Assembly: GCA_007125075.1 (NCBI GenBank)
Contig: SLDX01000147.1
Span: 1 to 33,909 of the forward strand
Direction of reading: 5' to 3'
Source of the DNA: Desulfonatronospira sp.
GTDB lineage: Bacteria > Desulfobacterota > Desulfovibrionia > Desulfovibrionales > Desulfonatronovibrionaceae
DNA length: 33,909 nucleotides
Below are positions 16,397 to 24,191 of this stretch, piece after piece. Made by a program: the position numbers and the translations under genes. Every line of letters begins with the position of its first letter. Within the stretch, counting starts at the first letter, position 1. The notes below the pieces were generated by a model. That model worked only from the letters and a program-made list of their open reading frames with translations. It was not told where the DNA came from and did not search any database.

Positions 16397-17716
16397 ATGA
16401 AAATTCATAATTATAATCAGTGTGCCACCAGGCTGAGCAGAAGGGACTTTCTGTATCTTTCAGGCATCGGTACTGTTGCGCTTCTCTCCGGCTGCGCTGT
16501 CCATCCCGTAACCGGGCGTCGCCAGCTCATGCTCATGAGCGAAGACCAGGAAATAAGGCTGGACCGGGAAAACTCACCTCATCAGATTTCAGCGGATTAC
16601 GGGCTTGTTCAGGATCAGGCCCTTAACGATTATATATCCGGCGTAGGACGGCAAATAGCCGGGCAAAGCCATCGTCCTGATATGCCTTATTCCTTCAACA
16701 CCCTGAACGCCTCCTATGTCAACGCCTATGCCTTTCCCGGGGGGACCATCGGCTTGACCAGGGGCATCCTTCTTGACCTGGAAAACGAAGCTGAGCTGGC
16801 CTCACTTATAGGTCATGAAGTCGGGCATGTCTCTGCCAGACATACCGCCCAGAGGATGACCCGCGGACTTCTGGCGGCCGCGGTATTTTCCGGTGCTGCA
16901 GTTGCTGCCGGACCTGAATTGCAGAATGTGGTTGCCGGACTGGGAGGCATAGGAGCCGGGGCTCTTCTTGCCAGCTACAGCCGCAATCAGGAAAGAGAGG
17001 CTGACGAGCTTGGCCTGGATTACATGGCCGGCTCAGGATATAATCCGCAGGGATTTGTGGGTCTCATGGAGATGCTTATGGACATGTCCGGAAGGGACAA
17101 AGGCCATCTGGCGGTTCTTTTTGCCACCCATCCGATGAGCAGCGAGCGCTACCAGACCGCACTCATCCGTGCGGATGCCGAGCGCGCTTTAAGGGATCAG
17201 CCTGTCTACCGGGAAAGATATATGGACAATATTTCCGGGCTTCGGCGTATAGAGGAAGCCATCCGCCAACTGCAGGAAGGAGATGACCAGATGATGGACG
17301 GCAATCCGGTAAACGCCAGGAAAAATTATGACCGGGCTCTTGTTATTGTTCCTGATGACTATGCTGCCAATTTAAAGCAGGCCAAATGCCTTTTGGCCCT
17401 GAATCAGGGCCGGGAGGCGGAAATACATGCCCTGGCGGCCAGAGAAGCTTACCCTGACGAGCCTCAGGCGGTTCATGTCCTGGGCATGATTCACTTGAAC
17501 CGCAACAGTTTTGACCAGGCCCTGACTCACTTTGAAGCATATAACACACAGCTTCCCGGAAACCCCAACAACGTTTTTTTCAGAGGCTACTGCCTTGAAG
17601 GCATGGGAAGAAGAGACAGAGCGGCCGGAAAATACTATGCGTATCTGCAGCATGTAAGCAGCGGCGATTACGCCCGGCACGCTCATGCCAGACTGCAGGA
17701 GTGGGGATATATATAA
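16397..17716 (+). CDS. M48-family metalloprotease with C-terminal TPR region (BepA-like lipoprotein)
   Basis: A 439-residue predicted periplasmic or outer-membrane-linked Zn metalloprotease. The N-terminus combines a Tat-like SRRDFLYLSG (residues 14-23) with a lipobox LSGC (Cys 33). PVTGRRQLMLMSEDQE follows, typical of BepA/LoiP-type proteins. The catalytic HEVGH is at 140-144 and the third zinc ligand is in EREADELG near 199-206. Residues about 290-430 form TPR-like repeats. BepA degrades or helps assemble outer-membrane proteins such as LptD, so envelope quality control is the likely role. ATG 16397 lacks a strong ribosome binding site. Repeat copies flank the gene on both sides. Confidence 0.92.
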   Translation: MKIHNYNQCATRLSRRDFLYLSGIGTVALLSGCAVHPVTGRRQLMLMSEDQEIRLDRENSPHQISADYGLVQDQALNDYISGVGRQIAGQSHRPDMPYSFNTLNASYVNAYAFPGGTIGLTRGILLDLENEAELASLIGHEVGHVSARHTAQRMTRGLLAAAVFSGAAVAAGPELQNVVAGLGGIGAGALLASYSRNQEREADELGLDYMAGSGYNPQGFVGLMEMLMDMSGRDKGHLAVLFATHPMSSERYQTALIRADAERALRDQPVYRERYMDNISGLRRIEEAIRQLQEGDDQMMDGNPVNARKNYDRALVIVPDDYAANLKQAKCLLALNQGREAEIHALAAREAYPDEPQAVHVLGMIHLNRNSFDQALTHFEAYNTQLPGNPNNVFFRGYCLEGMGRRDRAAGKYYAYLQHVSSGDYARHAHARLQEWGYI

Positions 17717-17725
17717 ATTATAAAT

Positions 17726-17900
17726 CCTGAATCCATGAAGTAATTTTTGTAGCCTGACTGCCCCTGGAGGTTTCGGGTTTTGGCCGAACGGTGGTAAACT
17801 GCCCGAGCCACTTGGACAGACTTGATCACAATCCATTAACCACATGAAACAGTTCATAATAAAATCAGACTCTTCAGCAGAGTGTGCTGCCTCATCCTAT
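17726..17900. repeat. Mosaic intergenic element, copy 3 (degenerate, left half)
   Basis: It starts CCTGAATCCATGAAG ten bp after the M48 stop. It shares the left region with copy 2 (GGCCGAAC, GGTAAACTG, GAGC) and a decayed module B with ACTCTTCAGCAG near 17870. No hairpin B or right terminus is present. The remaining 17901-18072 has no gene. Confidence 0.7.
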
Positions 17901-18014
17901 ATTGATCGATTGCAGACTTTGAGGTGTTTCGACATACTTTTTTTGCCGCAGAACCGCTGATAAATTTTTATAAAATGCTGAATCTATGCTTAATGAAAAC
18001 GTGTCGGCTTCACA

Positions 18015-18040
18015 TAGTATGCTCATCTAGTATGCTCATC
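18015..18040. repeat. 13-bp tandem duplication upstream of the DUF3568 gene
   Basis: TAGTATGCTCATC occurs twice head to tail (18015-18027, 18028-18040), ending 32 bp before the start codon. It could duplicate a promoter or operator element, or be a recent slippage event. Confidence 0.6.
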
Positions 18041-18072
18041 TAAAAACATCATTTACACGAGACAGGAACGTC

Positions 18073-18465
18073 ATGAAAAACCGCAAAACCAAAATCAGTG
18101 CTCTGCTCATTGTTCTTCTCTGTTTCAGCCTCAGCGGATGCTGGTTTGCCCTGGGCGGGGCGGCAGGCGGAGGAGCCGCCATCTATTACAAGGGCTGGCT
18201 CAGGGAAGACACGGCCAGAAACATGCACACGGTGCACGAGGCAATTCTTAAGGCCACGGAGGAAAAAAACATCCATGTAGAGGAAGAGACAAGGCGCACC
18301 GACTTGGTAAGATTAAGGGGCAGATACCAGGATGGAACCAATGTCTGGATTAATATTGAATATCTGGCTGCGAACACCTCAAGGATCAACATCCGGGTAG
18401 GGATTCTTGGCGATGAATCCCGCTCCAGAGCCCTTTGGAATGAAGCCAGGCGTCAAATGGGCTGA
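18073..18465 (+). CDS. DUF3568-type small lipoprotein
   Basis: A 130-residue predicted lipoprotein with a clear signal and lipobox LSGC (Cys 23). A glycine/alanine-rich segment (ALGGAAGGGAAIYYKGWL) follows. The C-terminal domain (about 45-130) fits the DUF3568 family: repeated transport-like strands with ARNMHTVHEAILKA and a final ARRQMG helix. The molecular function is unknown. The start is ATG with AGGA seven bases upstream. It lies 131 bp before mlaE on the same strand, so an envelope role alongside Mla is plausible but not shown. Confidence 0.82.
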   Translation: MKNRKTKISALLIVLLCFSLSGCWFALGGAAGGGAAIYYKGWLREDTARNMHTVHEAILKATEEKNIHVEEETRRTDLVRLRGRYQDGTNVWINIEYLAANTSRINIRVGILGDESRSRALWNEARRQMG

Positions 18466-18545
18466 TTTTGCTTGCCCTTGACTTATTACAGTTTTTTTCA
18501 TTTAGAAACAGAATCAACTGCCAGGCAAAGAGCTGTGAGACTTTC

Positions 18546-18574
18546 TTGACTCTCTGCCTGTTTGACAATAATGC
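18546..18574 (+). promoter_or_regulatory. Possible promoter for the mla operon
   Basis: TTGACT (18546-18551) and TAATGC (18569-18574) are separated by 17 bp and lie 22 bp before the mlaE start. The -10 is imperfect, and TTGACA at 18562 is an alternative -35. Confidence 0.35.
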
Positions 18575-18596
18575 CTCTTCCACTTAGACCTGTGCC

Positions 18597-19754
18597 ATGA
18601 ATGAAGAAGAAATGTCCGGATATGTGCCTGCCGGTAAATCCACTCTGAACTATGATGTTCAAAAAGAACCTCAGGGATTACTCCGGGTAATTCTAAACGG
18701 GCGCATGGAGGCGATGAACATTGGGCCTCTGTGGAAACAGCTCGGAAAAATTTTTAAAAAAAATGATGCAGCCAAAGTTATCCTTGATCTTGATAATGTC
18801 GATTATATCGACATGTCCGGACAGGCTCTGATTTTACACTACTCCAGACTGGCAAAGGAAAAAGGGCTGCAGTTTCAGCTATCAGGCCTAAGGCCTGATT
18901 TCAAACATGTGCATGATCAGGTATCCTGCTTTGACTGCAAGCCTGGTCCGGGCTTTGTCAAACGTTCTTCTGTCGAGGAACTGGGTCATGCAGCTGTCAA
19001 TCTGGTTCGGGATGCCAGAGACTTTTTTTCCTTTGTCGGAGAATTCGTTTCTACGTCTGTCTACGCTCTTATTCGTCCAGGGAGCGTCAGGTGGAAAGAC
19101 GTCCTGCTCCATGTGGAAAACGTAGGCAGCAAGGCTGTATTCATAATCGCCCTGATGGGCTTTCTGGTCGGGCTTATTATTTCCTTCCAGTCGGCTCTGA
19201 TCCTGAGAATGTTTGGTGCTGAAATATTTATCGCCCAGCTTTTGGGCCTGACCATGGTTCGCGAGCTAGGCCCCCTGGTAACAGCCATAATACTTGCCGG
19301 TCGTTCAGGATCCGCATTTGCTGCAGAAATCGGGACCATGAAGACCAATGAGGAGATAAACGCCCTGCAGACCATGGGACTTAATCCGATCAGATTCCTG
19401 GTATTGCCCAAGATGCTGGCAACCATGCTGGTTACTCCTTTTTTGTGCATCTTCTTTCTGTTTTTCAGCTTTATAGGCGGAGCACTGGTCATGCTTTCAC
19501 TGGACTTTACCTTGACCGCTTATTTGAATCACCTGAGAATTTCCATCGGTATGATTGATTTTCTGGGCGGCATGTTCAAAGTTCTTGTCTTCAGCCTGCT
19601 GGTAGCCTGGATCGGATGTGTTCGGGGTCTTCAAACCGGCTTTGGAGCCAGAGCGGTTGGAAGGTCGACTACGAGTGCAGTTGTGAGCGCCATTGTCCTG
19701 ATTATTTTGGCTGACGGCATCTTTGCCGTTATTTATTATGTTTTAGGGATATGA
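18597..19754 (+). CDS. mlaE: STAS-MlaE fusion: ABC phospholipid transporter permease
   Basis: A 385-residue protein. Residues about 20-120 form a STAS domain (VILDLDNVDYIDMSGQALIL), equivalent to the separate MlaB of E. coli. Residues about 140-385 form the MlaE permease with FIIALMGFLVGLIISFQSAL, LGLTMVRELGPLVTAIILAG, RSGSAFAAEIGTM and NPIRFLVLPKMLA. With MlaF and MlaD it should move phospholipids between the inner membrane and a periplasmic carrier. ATG 18597 lacks a strong ribosome binding site; ATG at residue 6 is possible. Its stop overlaps the mlaF start by 4 nt. Confidence 0.95.
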   Translation: MNEEEMSGYVPAGKSTLNYDVQKEPQGLLRVILNGRMEAMNIGPLWKQLGKIFKKNDAAKVILDLDNVDYIDMSGQALILHYSRLAKEKGLQFQLSGLRPDFKHVHDQVSCFDCKPGPGFVKRSSVEELGHAAVNLVRDARDFFSFVGEFVSTSVYALIRPGSVRWKDVLLHVENVGSKAVFIIALMGFLVGLIISFQSALILRMFGAEIFIAQLLGLTMVRELGPLVTAIILAGRSGSAFAAEIGTMKTNEEINALQTMGLNPIRFLVLPKMLATMLVTPFLCIFFLFFSFIGGALVMLSLDFTLTAYLNHLRISIGMIDFLGGMFKVLVFSLLVAWIGCVRGLQTGFGARAVGRSTTSAVVSAIVLIILADGIFAVIYYVLGI

Positions 19755-20527
19755 TTTATATGCGGGAAGAACAGGTACACCCGGTATCGGCAGTAAATCT
19801 GAGCATCGGCTTTCCTGGGGAAATGCTTCTGGAAAACGTCTCCTTTGATGTTTATTCAGGAGAGATTTTTGTTATCCTGGGAGGTTCCGGCAGCGGCAAA
19901 AGTACTCTTCTTAAACATATCATCGGGCTTTATACACCATTGAGCGGAAAGATTTTTATTCACGGACAGGATCTGACCACAGCAGGCCAGGATGAAAAAA
20001 CAAGCATTTTGAATCGCATCGGTATCAGCTATCAGAGCGGAGCCCTTTTCGGATCCATGACCCTGCTTGAAAACATCAGGCTTCCTTTGGAAGAATTTAC
20101 CAATATGCCTATGGAGGCCATGAACCTCGTGTCAAGACTCAAGCTGTTTCAGGTCGGTCTTGAAGGCTATGAAATGCGCATGCCCTCTGAACTGAGCGGA
20201 GGCATGCAGAAAAGAGCGGCCATTGCCCGGGCCATGGCTCTTGATCCATCAATTCTGTTCATGGACGAACCCTCGGCCGGACTTGATCCCCTGACTTCTC
20301 TCGAACTCGATGAATTGATCCTGGATATCGCTCGAAGCCTGAAAATAACTTTTGTCATTGTCACTCATGAACTGGCCAGCATCTTTAATATTGCAGACCG
20401 CATGATAATATTGGATAAAAAAAGAAAAAGAATCGCCGCCCAGGGAAACCCGGTGGAACTCAGCACTTCCAGCCCTGATCCCTGGGTGCGTTCATTTCTG
20501 AACAGGGAAAAAAATGTTGGCAACTAA
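19751..20527 (+). CDS. mlaF: MlaF-type ABC transporter ATPase
   Basis: A 258-residue ABC ATPase energising MlaE/MlaD lipid transport. Walker A GGSGSGKST is at 44-52, the Q-loop is in ISYQSGALF, the signature LSGGM at 148-152, and MDEPSAGLDP (Walker B and D-loop) at 171-180. VTHELASIF supplies the switch His. QSGALFGSMT is typical of the Mla/Ttg2 subfamily. The start ATG overlaps the mlaE stop; ATG at 19760 is an alternative. It is followed 18 bp later by mlaD. Confidence 0.96.
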   Translation: MIYMREEQVHPVSAVNLSIGFPGEMLLENVSFDVYSGEIFVILGGSGSGKSTLLKHIIGLYTPLSGKIFIHGQDLTTAGQDEKTSILNRIGISYQSGALFGSMTLLENIRLPLEEFTNMPMEAMNLVSRLKLFQVGLEGYEMRMPSELSGGMQKRAAIARAMALDPSILFMDEPSAGLDPLTSLELDELILDIARSLKITFVIVTHELASIFNIADRMIILDKKRKRIAAQGNPVELSTSSPDPWVRSFLNREKNVGN

Positions 20528-20545
20528 CCGGATCTTATCCGTTTA

Positions 20546-21688
20546 ATGGAACTAATGAGCAGCCGTCCCAGTTATTTTACCATAGGTGTTTTTGTAAGCG
20601 CAGGTCTAATTCTGCTCCTGGGAGCCCTGATGATTCTCGGAGCCGGTGTCCTGTGGAGGGAAACAGTAACCATTGAGACCTACATGGATGAATCAGTGCA
20701 GGGAATAGCCGCAGGTTCTCAGGTTAAGATGCGCGGCGTGCATATCGGCAATGTGGACAATATAAGCTTTGTCTTTTTCCAGTATCCTCAGGCCAGAGAG
20801 GCTAAAAAACGCTATGTGCTCATCACGATAAGCATTGATGTGAAAACCTTTGGAGACATCCCTGTTGATGATTTTAAGGACACACTGCAAAGAGAGGTTC
20901 AAAGAGGGCTGCGGATCAGACTCCTGCCCATGGGAATCACTGGAACAGCCTATCTGGAAATGGACTATACCGATCCGCAGCGCCATCCTCCCCTGCGGAT
21001 AAACTGGGAACCGGAAAATCCCTATGTCCCTTCGGCTCCCGGCACCTTTGCCCGTCTGGAGGAAACTTTTGAATCCCTGCACAGAACCATGGCCAATATA
21101 GAAGAGCTCGATCTGCAAAACACCCTGAACCATATGGACCATCTGCTCCAGAGTCTGGACCATACTGTCCAGTCCTTAAACATGCAGCATCTTTCCCTGC
21201 AGGCGGAAAAATTTTTAGAGGAACTGCGCGAAAGCAACCGCATGGTCTCAAACCTGCTCGGACCGGAACAGGTTGACATTGATGACAATAATGAAAAGGC
21301 AAACCTGCATGCCGTGCTTATCGATACCAGAAACATTCTGAAAAAGGTGGAGACCGGCATTGACCGGCTGGAAATCGACCAGGAGGACGGTTCCGCGGAC
21401 AAACTGGCACAGACCATCGCCAGGCTGCACGAGAGCTCCATGATAATTCCAGGAGTCCTGGAAGACATAAGCGAAACAGCTCAGAGCCTGAAAAAGGGCA
21501 GCCAGGGAGTTGACAGCCTGACCCGCAACACCTACGCCATGATGCGCGCCACAAATGAAGAACTGCGCCTCATATTGGACAATATGCGGCTGATAAGCGA
21601 AAATTTGCTGGATTTGAGCCAGGATGCCAGGGAGTATCCCTCATACCTTCTTTTTGGAGATGAACCTTTGGAGCGCGAACCGAAATGA
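20546..21688 (+). CDS. mlaD: MCE-domain protein, MlaD-type
   Basis: A 380-residue inner-membrane-anchored MCE protein. A single transmembrane helix (about 12-36) is followed by the MCE domain (about 40-150) with VKMRGVHIGNVDNI and LRIRLLPMGITGTAYLEMDY. A long helical C-terminal region (about 165-360) follows, much longer than in the 183-residue E. coli MlaD. MCE proteins form hexamers that give lipids a path through the periplasm, and the long helices may extend the channel as in YebT/PqiB-like systems. ATG 20546 has only a weak ribosome binding site; ATG 20555 is possible. Its stop overlaps the next gene by 4 nt. Confidence 0.94.
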   Translation: MELMSSRPSYFTIGVFVSAGLILLLGALMILGAGVLWRETVTIETYMDESVQGIAAGSQVKMRGVHIGNVDNISFVFFQYPQAREAKKRYVLITISIDVKTFGDIPVDDFKDTLQREVQRGLRIRLLPMGITGTAYLEMDYTDPQRHPPLRINWEPENPYVPSAPGTFARLEETFESLHRTMANIEELDLQNTLNHMDHLLQSLDHTVQSLNMQHLSLQAEKFLEELRESNRMVSNLLGPEQVDIDDNNEKANLHAVLIDTRNILKKVETGIDRLEIDQEDGSADKLAQTIARLHESSMIIPGVLEDISETAQSLKKGSQGVDSLTRNTYAMMRATNEELRLILDNMRLISENLLDLSQDAREYPSYLLFGDEPLEREPK

Positions 21689-22317
21689 TGATCCGAAATT
21701 TCTTTATATTAATCATTGGACTTTTATTACTGGTTCCGGGAACGTCCTGCGCCCCGAAAAAGCCCCCGATAGAACGCAGTCACTTCATCCTGGAGCCGGC
21801 AAAGTTCCCCAGAGAAAAGCCTCCCTCAGTTCCCGCGGTCTTAAGCATACGCAACTTTAAAGTTTCGCCCGGGTATCAGGGCAGGGAGCTGATCTATAAA
21901 AAAGAATGCGGGCGAAGCAGCAGGGATTTTCATAACCACTACTTTATCTCTCCCGGTCCGATGCTCACCCAGGCTGTCAGAGATTGGCTTGAAGATTACG
22001 GCCCTTTTGATGCGGTCATACCACTGAGCAGCCACAGACAGCCTGACTATATTCTGGAAGGAGCGGTAGTCTCCATGTTCGGAGACTTTCAAAACCCGGA
22101 TCAGCCAAAGGCGGTCATGCGCATTCAGTTTCTGCTGCTTGGGGCAGAAGGCCTGGACTACGACATGATCATGCATGGGACTTATCATGAAGAGGTTTTA
22201 ATGGACCGCCCCGGAGCTGCCCCCATGATCTCGGCTCTGAACGACTGTCTGAGCAGAATACTGGTCCGGCTGGAAAAAGATCTGGTTGAATCCATTGGCG
22301 AACGTTTACAAAACTGA
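21685..22317 (+). CDS. ABC-type transport auxiliary lipoprotein (PqiC/DUF330-like)
   Basis: A 210-residue predicted outer-membrane lipoprotein. A hydrophobic signal (about 1-18) ends GTSCAP, with Cys 22 as the lipidation site; Gly at -3 is unusual. SHFILEPAKFP matches the start of PqiC/DUF330 auxiliary domains (usually YxL near the N-terminus), and the fold continues with VLSIRNFKVSPGYQ and PDYILEGAVVSMFGD. PqiC partners MCE transporters, so it would complete this Mla-like complex at the outer membrane. ATG 21685 overlaps the mlaD stop (ATGA). It ends 8 bp from the convergent DedA gene. Confidence 0.88.
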   Translation: MMIRNFFILIIGLLLLVPGTSCAPKKPPIERSHFILEPAKFPREKPPSVPAVLSIRNFKVSPGYQGRELIYKKECGRSSRDFHNHYFISPGPMLTQAVRDWLEDYGPFDAVIPLSSHRQPDYILEGAVVSMFGDFQNPDQPKAVMRIQFLLLGAEGLDYDMIMHGTYHEEVLMDRPGAAPMISALNDCLSRILVRLEKDLVESIGERLQN

Positions 22318-22325
22318 TATGCAGC

Positions 22326-22913
22326 TCAACCGTTCATAAGCCTCCTGGCAATATTTCTTCCCACCAGCCAGACGGCCAGGAGAATGATGACACCCAGACT
22401 GACAGCCGCGTATGCCCCCAGCAGTGAACTTATGGCTTCGGCATGTACCCAGAAATAGTAAAAAACATAGCCGATAATGAGATTCCAGACAAGAGTGCCC
22501 ATAAAAGTATAGGTTAAAAAGACCCTGAAATTCATGCGAATAATACCAGGAGGAATGGATACAATAGTCCTCACGGTTGGTGCCATTCTTCCGAAAAAAA
22601 CCAGCCAGTGCCCTTTTCTTTTAAAGTAGCCGAAAATCTGGATCAGATCATTGCTGTTTAACAGATAATATCTTTCCAGTTTCCCGACCAGTTTGAAAAG
22701 CCTTTTTTCCCCCAGCATGGCTGATAGAAAATAGATCGCGGCTGATCCGATGCTGCCTCCTATACTGACCACCAGAATGATTACCAGAACAGCCAGAGGG
22801 GGTTGGTCGGTCATAGCAGCGGTAACAAACAGAACAGCTTCCGGAGCAAGCAGCAGGCTGGAAATAAATATCAGCAGGTAGCTCTGGCCAAAAACGATTA
22901 TGGATTCTTCCAT
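22326..22913 (-). CDS. DedA-family membrane protein
   Basis: A 195-residue DedA/VTT-family inner-membrane protein. LLLAPEAVLFVTAAM is in the place of the first re-entrant motif. FFGRMAPTVRTIVSIPPGIIRM is the strongest signature, matching the DedA GR-x-x-P-x-x-R block. FLTYTFMGTLVWNLIIGYVF follows. DedA proteins are linked to undecaprenyl phosphate and phospholipid translocation across the inner membrane. The UppP-like gene lies about 350 bp upstream on the same strand, separated by repeat copy 4 and a 7-bp repeat tract. It converges with the Mla operon. Confidence 0.92.
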   Translation of the reverse strand: MEESIIVFGQSYLLIFISSLLLAPEAVLFVTAAMTDQPPLAVLVIILVVSIGGSIGSAAIYFLSAMLGEKRLFKLVGKLERYYLLNSNDLIQIFGYFKRKGHWLVFFGRMAPTVRTIVSIPPGIIRMNFRVFLTYTFMGTLVWNLIIGYVFYYFWVHAEAISSLLGAYAAVSLGVIILLAVWLVGRNIARRLMNG

Positions 22914-23006
22914 GCTTGAATTCCGAAGTTACCTGTTGTGCTCTTGATGTTCAGTGCAGTTTTTCTGGATCTTTTTTAATGACTGGGCTTTAAAGTTTTT
23001 TTACAA

Positions 23007-23130
23007 CCTGAATCCGTGTAAACAAATTGAAGCCAGATTGCCCCTGCAGGTTTCGGGGTTTGGTCCCGCGCTTACTTTTGAAATTTCTATTCACTCCCAT
23101 GACTGTAGCAGCTAGAAAGTAAATGCGGCA
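23007..23130. repeat. Mosaic intergenic element, copy 4 (decayed hairpin)
   Basis: Left end CCTGAATCCGTG (23007), then CTGCAGGTTTCGGGG, and a hairpin B whose arms (23065-23078 with 23116-23128) now carry mismatches. The right terminus is lost. It lies in the 354-bp gap between the DedA start and the UppP-like 3' end. Confidence 0.75.
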
Positions 23131-23157
23131 TCTGAGCGACGTTCACTGGGGTGATCT

Positions 23158-23268
23158 GTCCTCAGTCTTCTGTCTGCCACGCATCCCAGCATGGTCTTCT
23201 GTCTTCTGTCTGAGCCTGCCACGCTTTTAGCGTGGTCCTCTGTCCTCTGTCCTCTGCCTTCTGTCCTC
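23158..23268. repeat. 7-bp tandem repeat tract (CTTCTGT/CCTCTGT) with embedded hairpin
   Basis: Degenerate tandem units of CTTCTGT or CCTCTGT surround a perfect hairpin CCACGCT-TTT-AGCGTGG (23219-23235). The final unit abuts the stop codon of the UppP-like gene (23268-23270). It may be slippage-prone low-complexity DNA, or a 3' structure for that gene. Confidence 0.75.
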
Positions 23269-24131
23269 TAAATCGGCAGGTCCAGAATCCCGGCTAAAAT
23301 GGCCACAGCCAAAACCCAGACATAAAAAGAAAAAACTTTAAGCCTGGCCCGGTAAAGAAAATAGACCACCAGCTTCAGTGAGACTATGCCCACCAGAGCC
23401 GCGACTATAAATCCGACCGCCAACGCCCCGAAATCAAGCCCCTGCATACCCCCGAGACTTCTGACCTCCAGGCTTTGAAGCAGAGTGGCCGCCAGGATTG
23501 TGGGGATGGCCAGAAAAAAACTGTATTCAGCTGCCCAGCGTCTCTTAAGGCCGGTAAAAAGGGCAAAGACAATAGTCATGGCGCTTCGCGACAGGCCGGG
23601 CATAAGAGCCAGGCCCTGGGCCAGACCTATTACTCCGGCCACTCCAGGATTGATTTTTTTCAAGCTTCTGCGCCTTGGTTTGAGTCGATCGGTCCACCAC
23701 AAAAGCAGGCCGGTCAGGATAAGGGTGACTGCAACCATTTCCGGAGTGGCAAAGATATGTTGAAAAGCACTTTTGAAAGACAGACCCAGTATTCCTGTAC
23801 ACAGCACTGAAAACATGCCCAGCAGAAAAAGCCGGGGATAAAGACCGAAAGAACCGTCACCCTTTTTTCCGGCCCATCTTACGGACTGCTGAATCAGCTT
23901 GATACAGAACACCTTGAGGCTGACCCAGAAGACCACGACTATAGAAATCAAGGTACCGACATGAACAACCAGGTCAAAGAGGATCATTTCCGGGGAATCG
24001 GGTGCGGGCAGAGGATGATCGCTTCGGATCAGCCAATGCTGGACCAGGACCAGATGAGCTGTGGAGCTCACCGGCAAAAACATAAAAACACCCTGGACAG
24101 CACCGAGCAGTGCGGCGATCCAAAGACTCAT
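23268..24131 (-). CDS. uppP: Undecaprenyl-diphosphatase (UppP/BacA)-family membrane protein with altered catalytic motif
   Basis: A 287-residue multi-pass protein of the BacA/UppP family, which dephosphorylates undecaprenyl diphosphate at the inner membrane. The FLPVSSTAHL motif (18-27, with His 26 matching E. coli H30) and PGLSRSAMT (178-186, Ser 181/Arg 182) are kept. The (E/Q)xxxE motif reads QGVFM: E. coli E17 is Gln 13, which the family tolerates, but E21 is Met 17 (codon ATG), which is unexpected. Length is about 10-15 residues above E. coli BacA. Activity or substrate may differ. It follows cbiD by 60 bp on the same strand and precedes a DedA gene. Confidence 0.88.
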   Translation of the reverse strand: MSLWIAALLGAVQGVFMFLPVSSTAHLVLVQHWLIRSDHPLPAPDSPEMILFDLVVHVGTLISIVVVFWVSLKVFCIKLIQQSVRWAGKKGDGSFGLYPRLFLLGMFSVLCTGILGLSFKSAFQHIFATPEMVAVTLILTGLLLWWTDRLKPRRRSLKKINPGVAGVIGLAQGLALMPGLSRSAMTIVFALFTGLKRRWAAEYSFFLAIPTILAATLLQSLEVRSLGGMQGLDFGALAVGFIVAALVGIVSLKLVVYFLYRARLKVFSFYVWVLAVAILAGILDLPI

Positions 24132-24191
24132 TTTTACACCTCAATCAAGGATCATCTTCTTTTGACTGGAAACATTGATGTTCATTAAATC

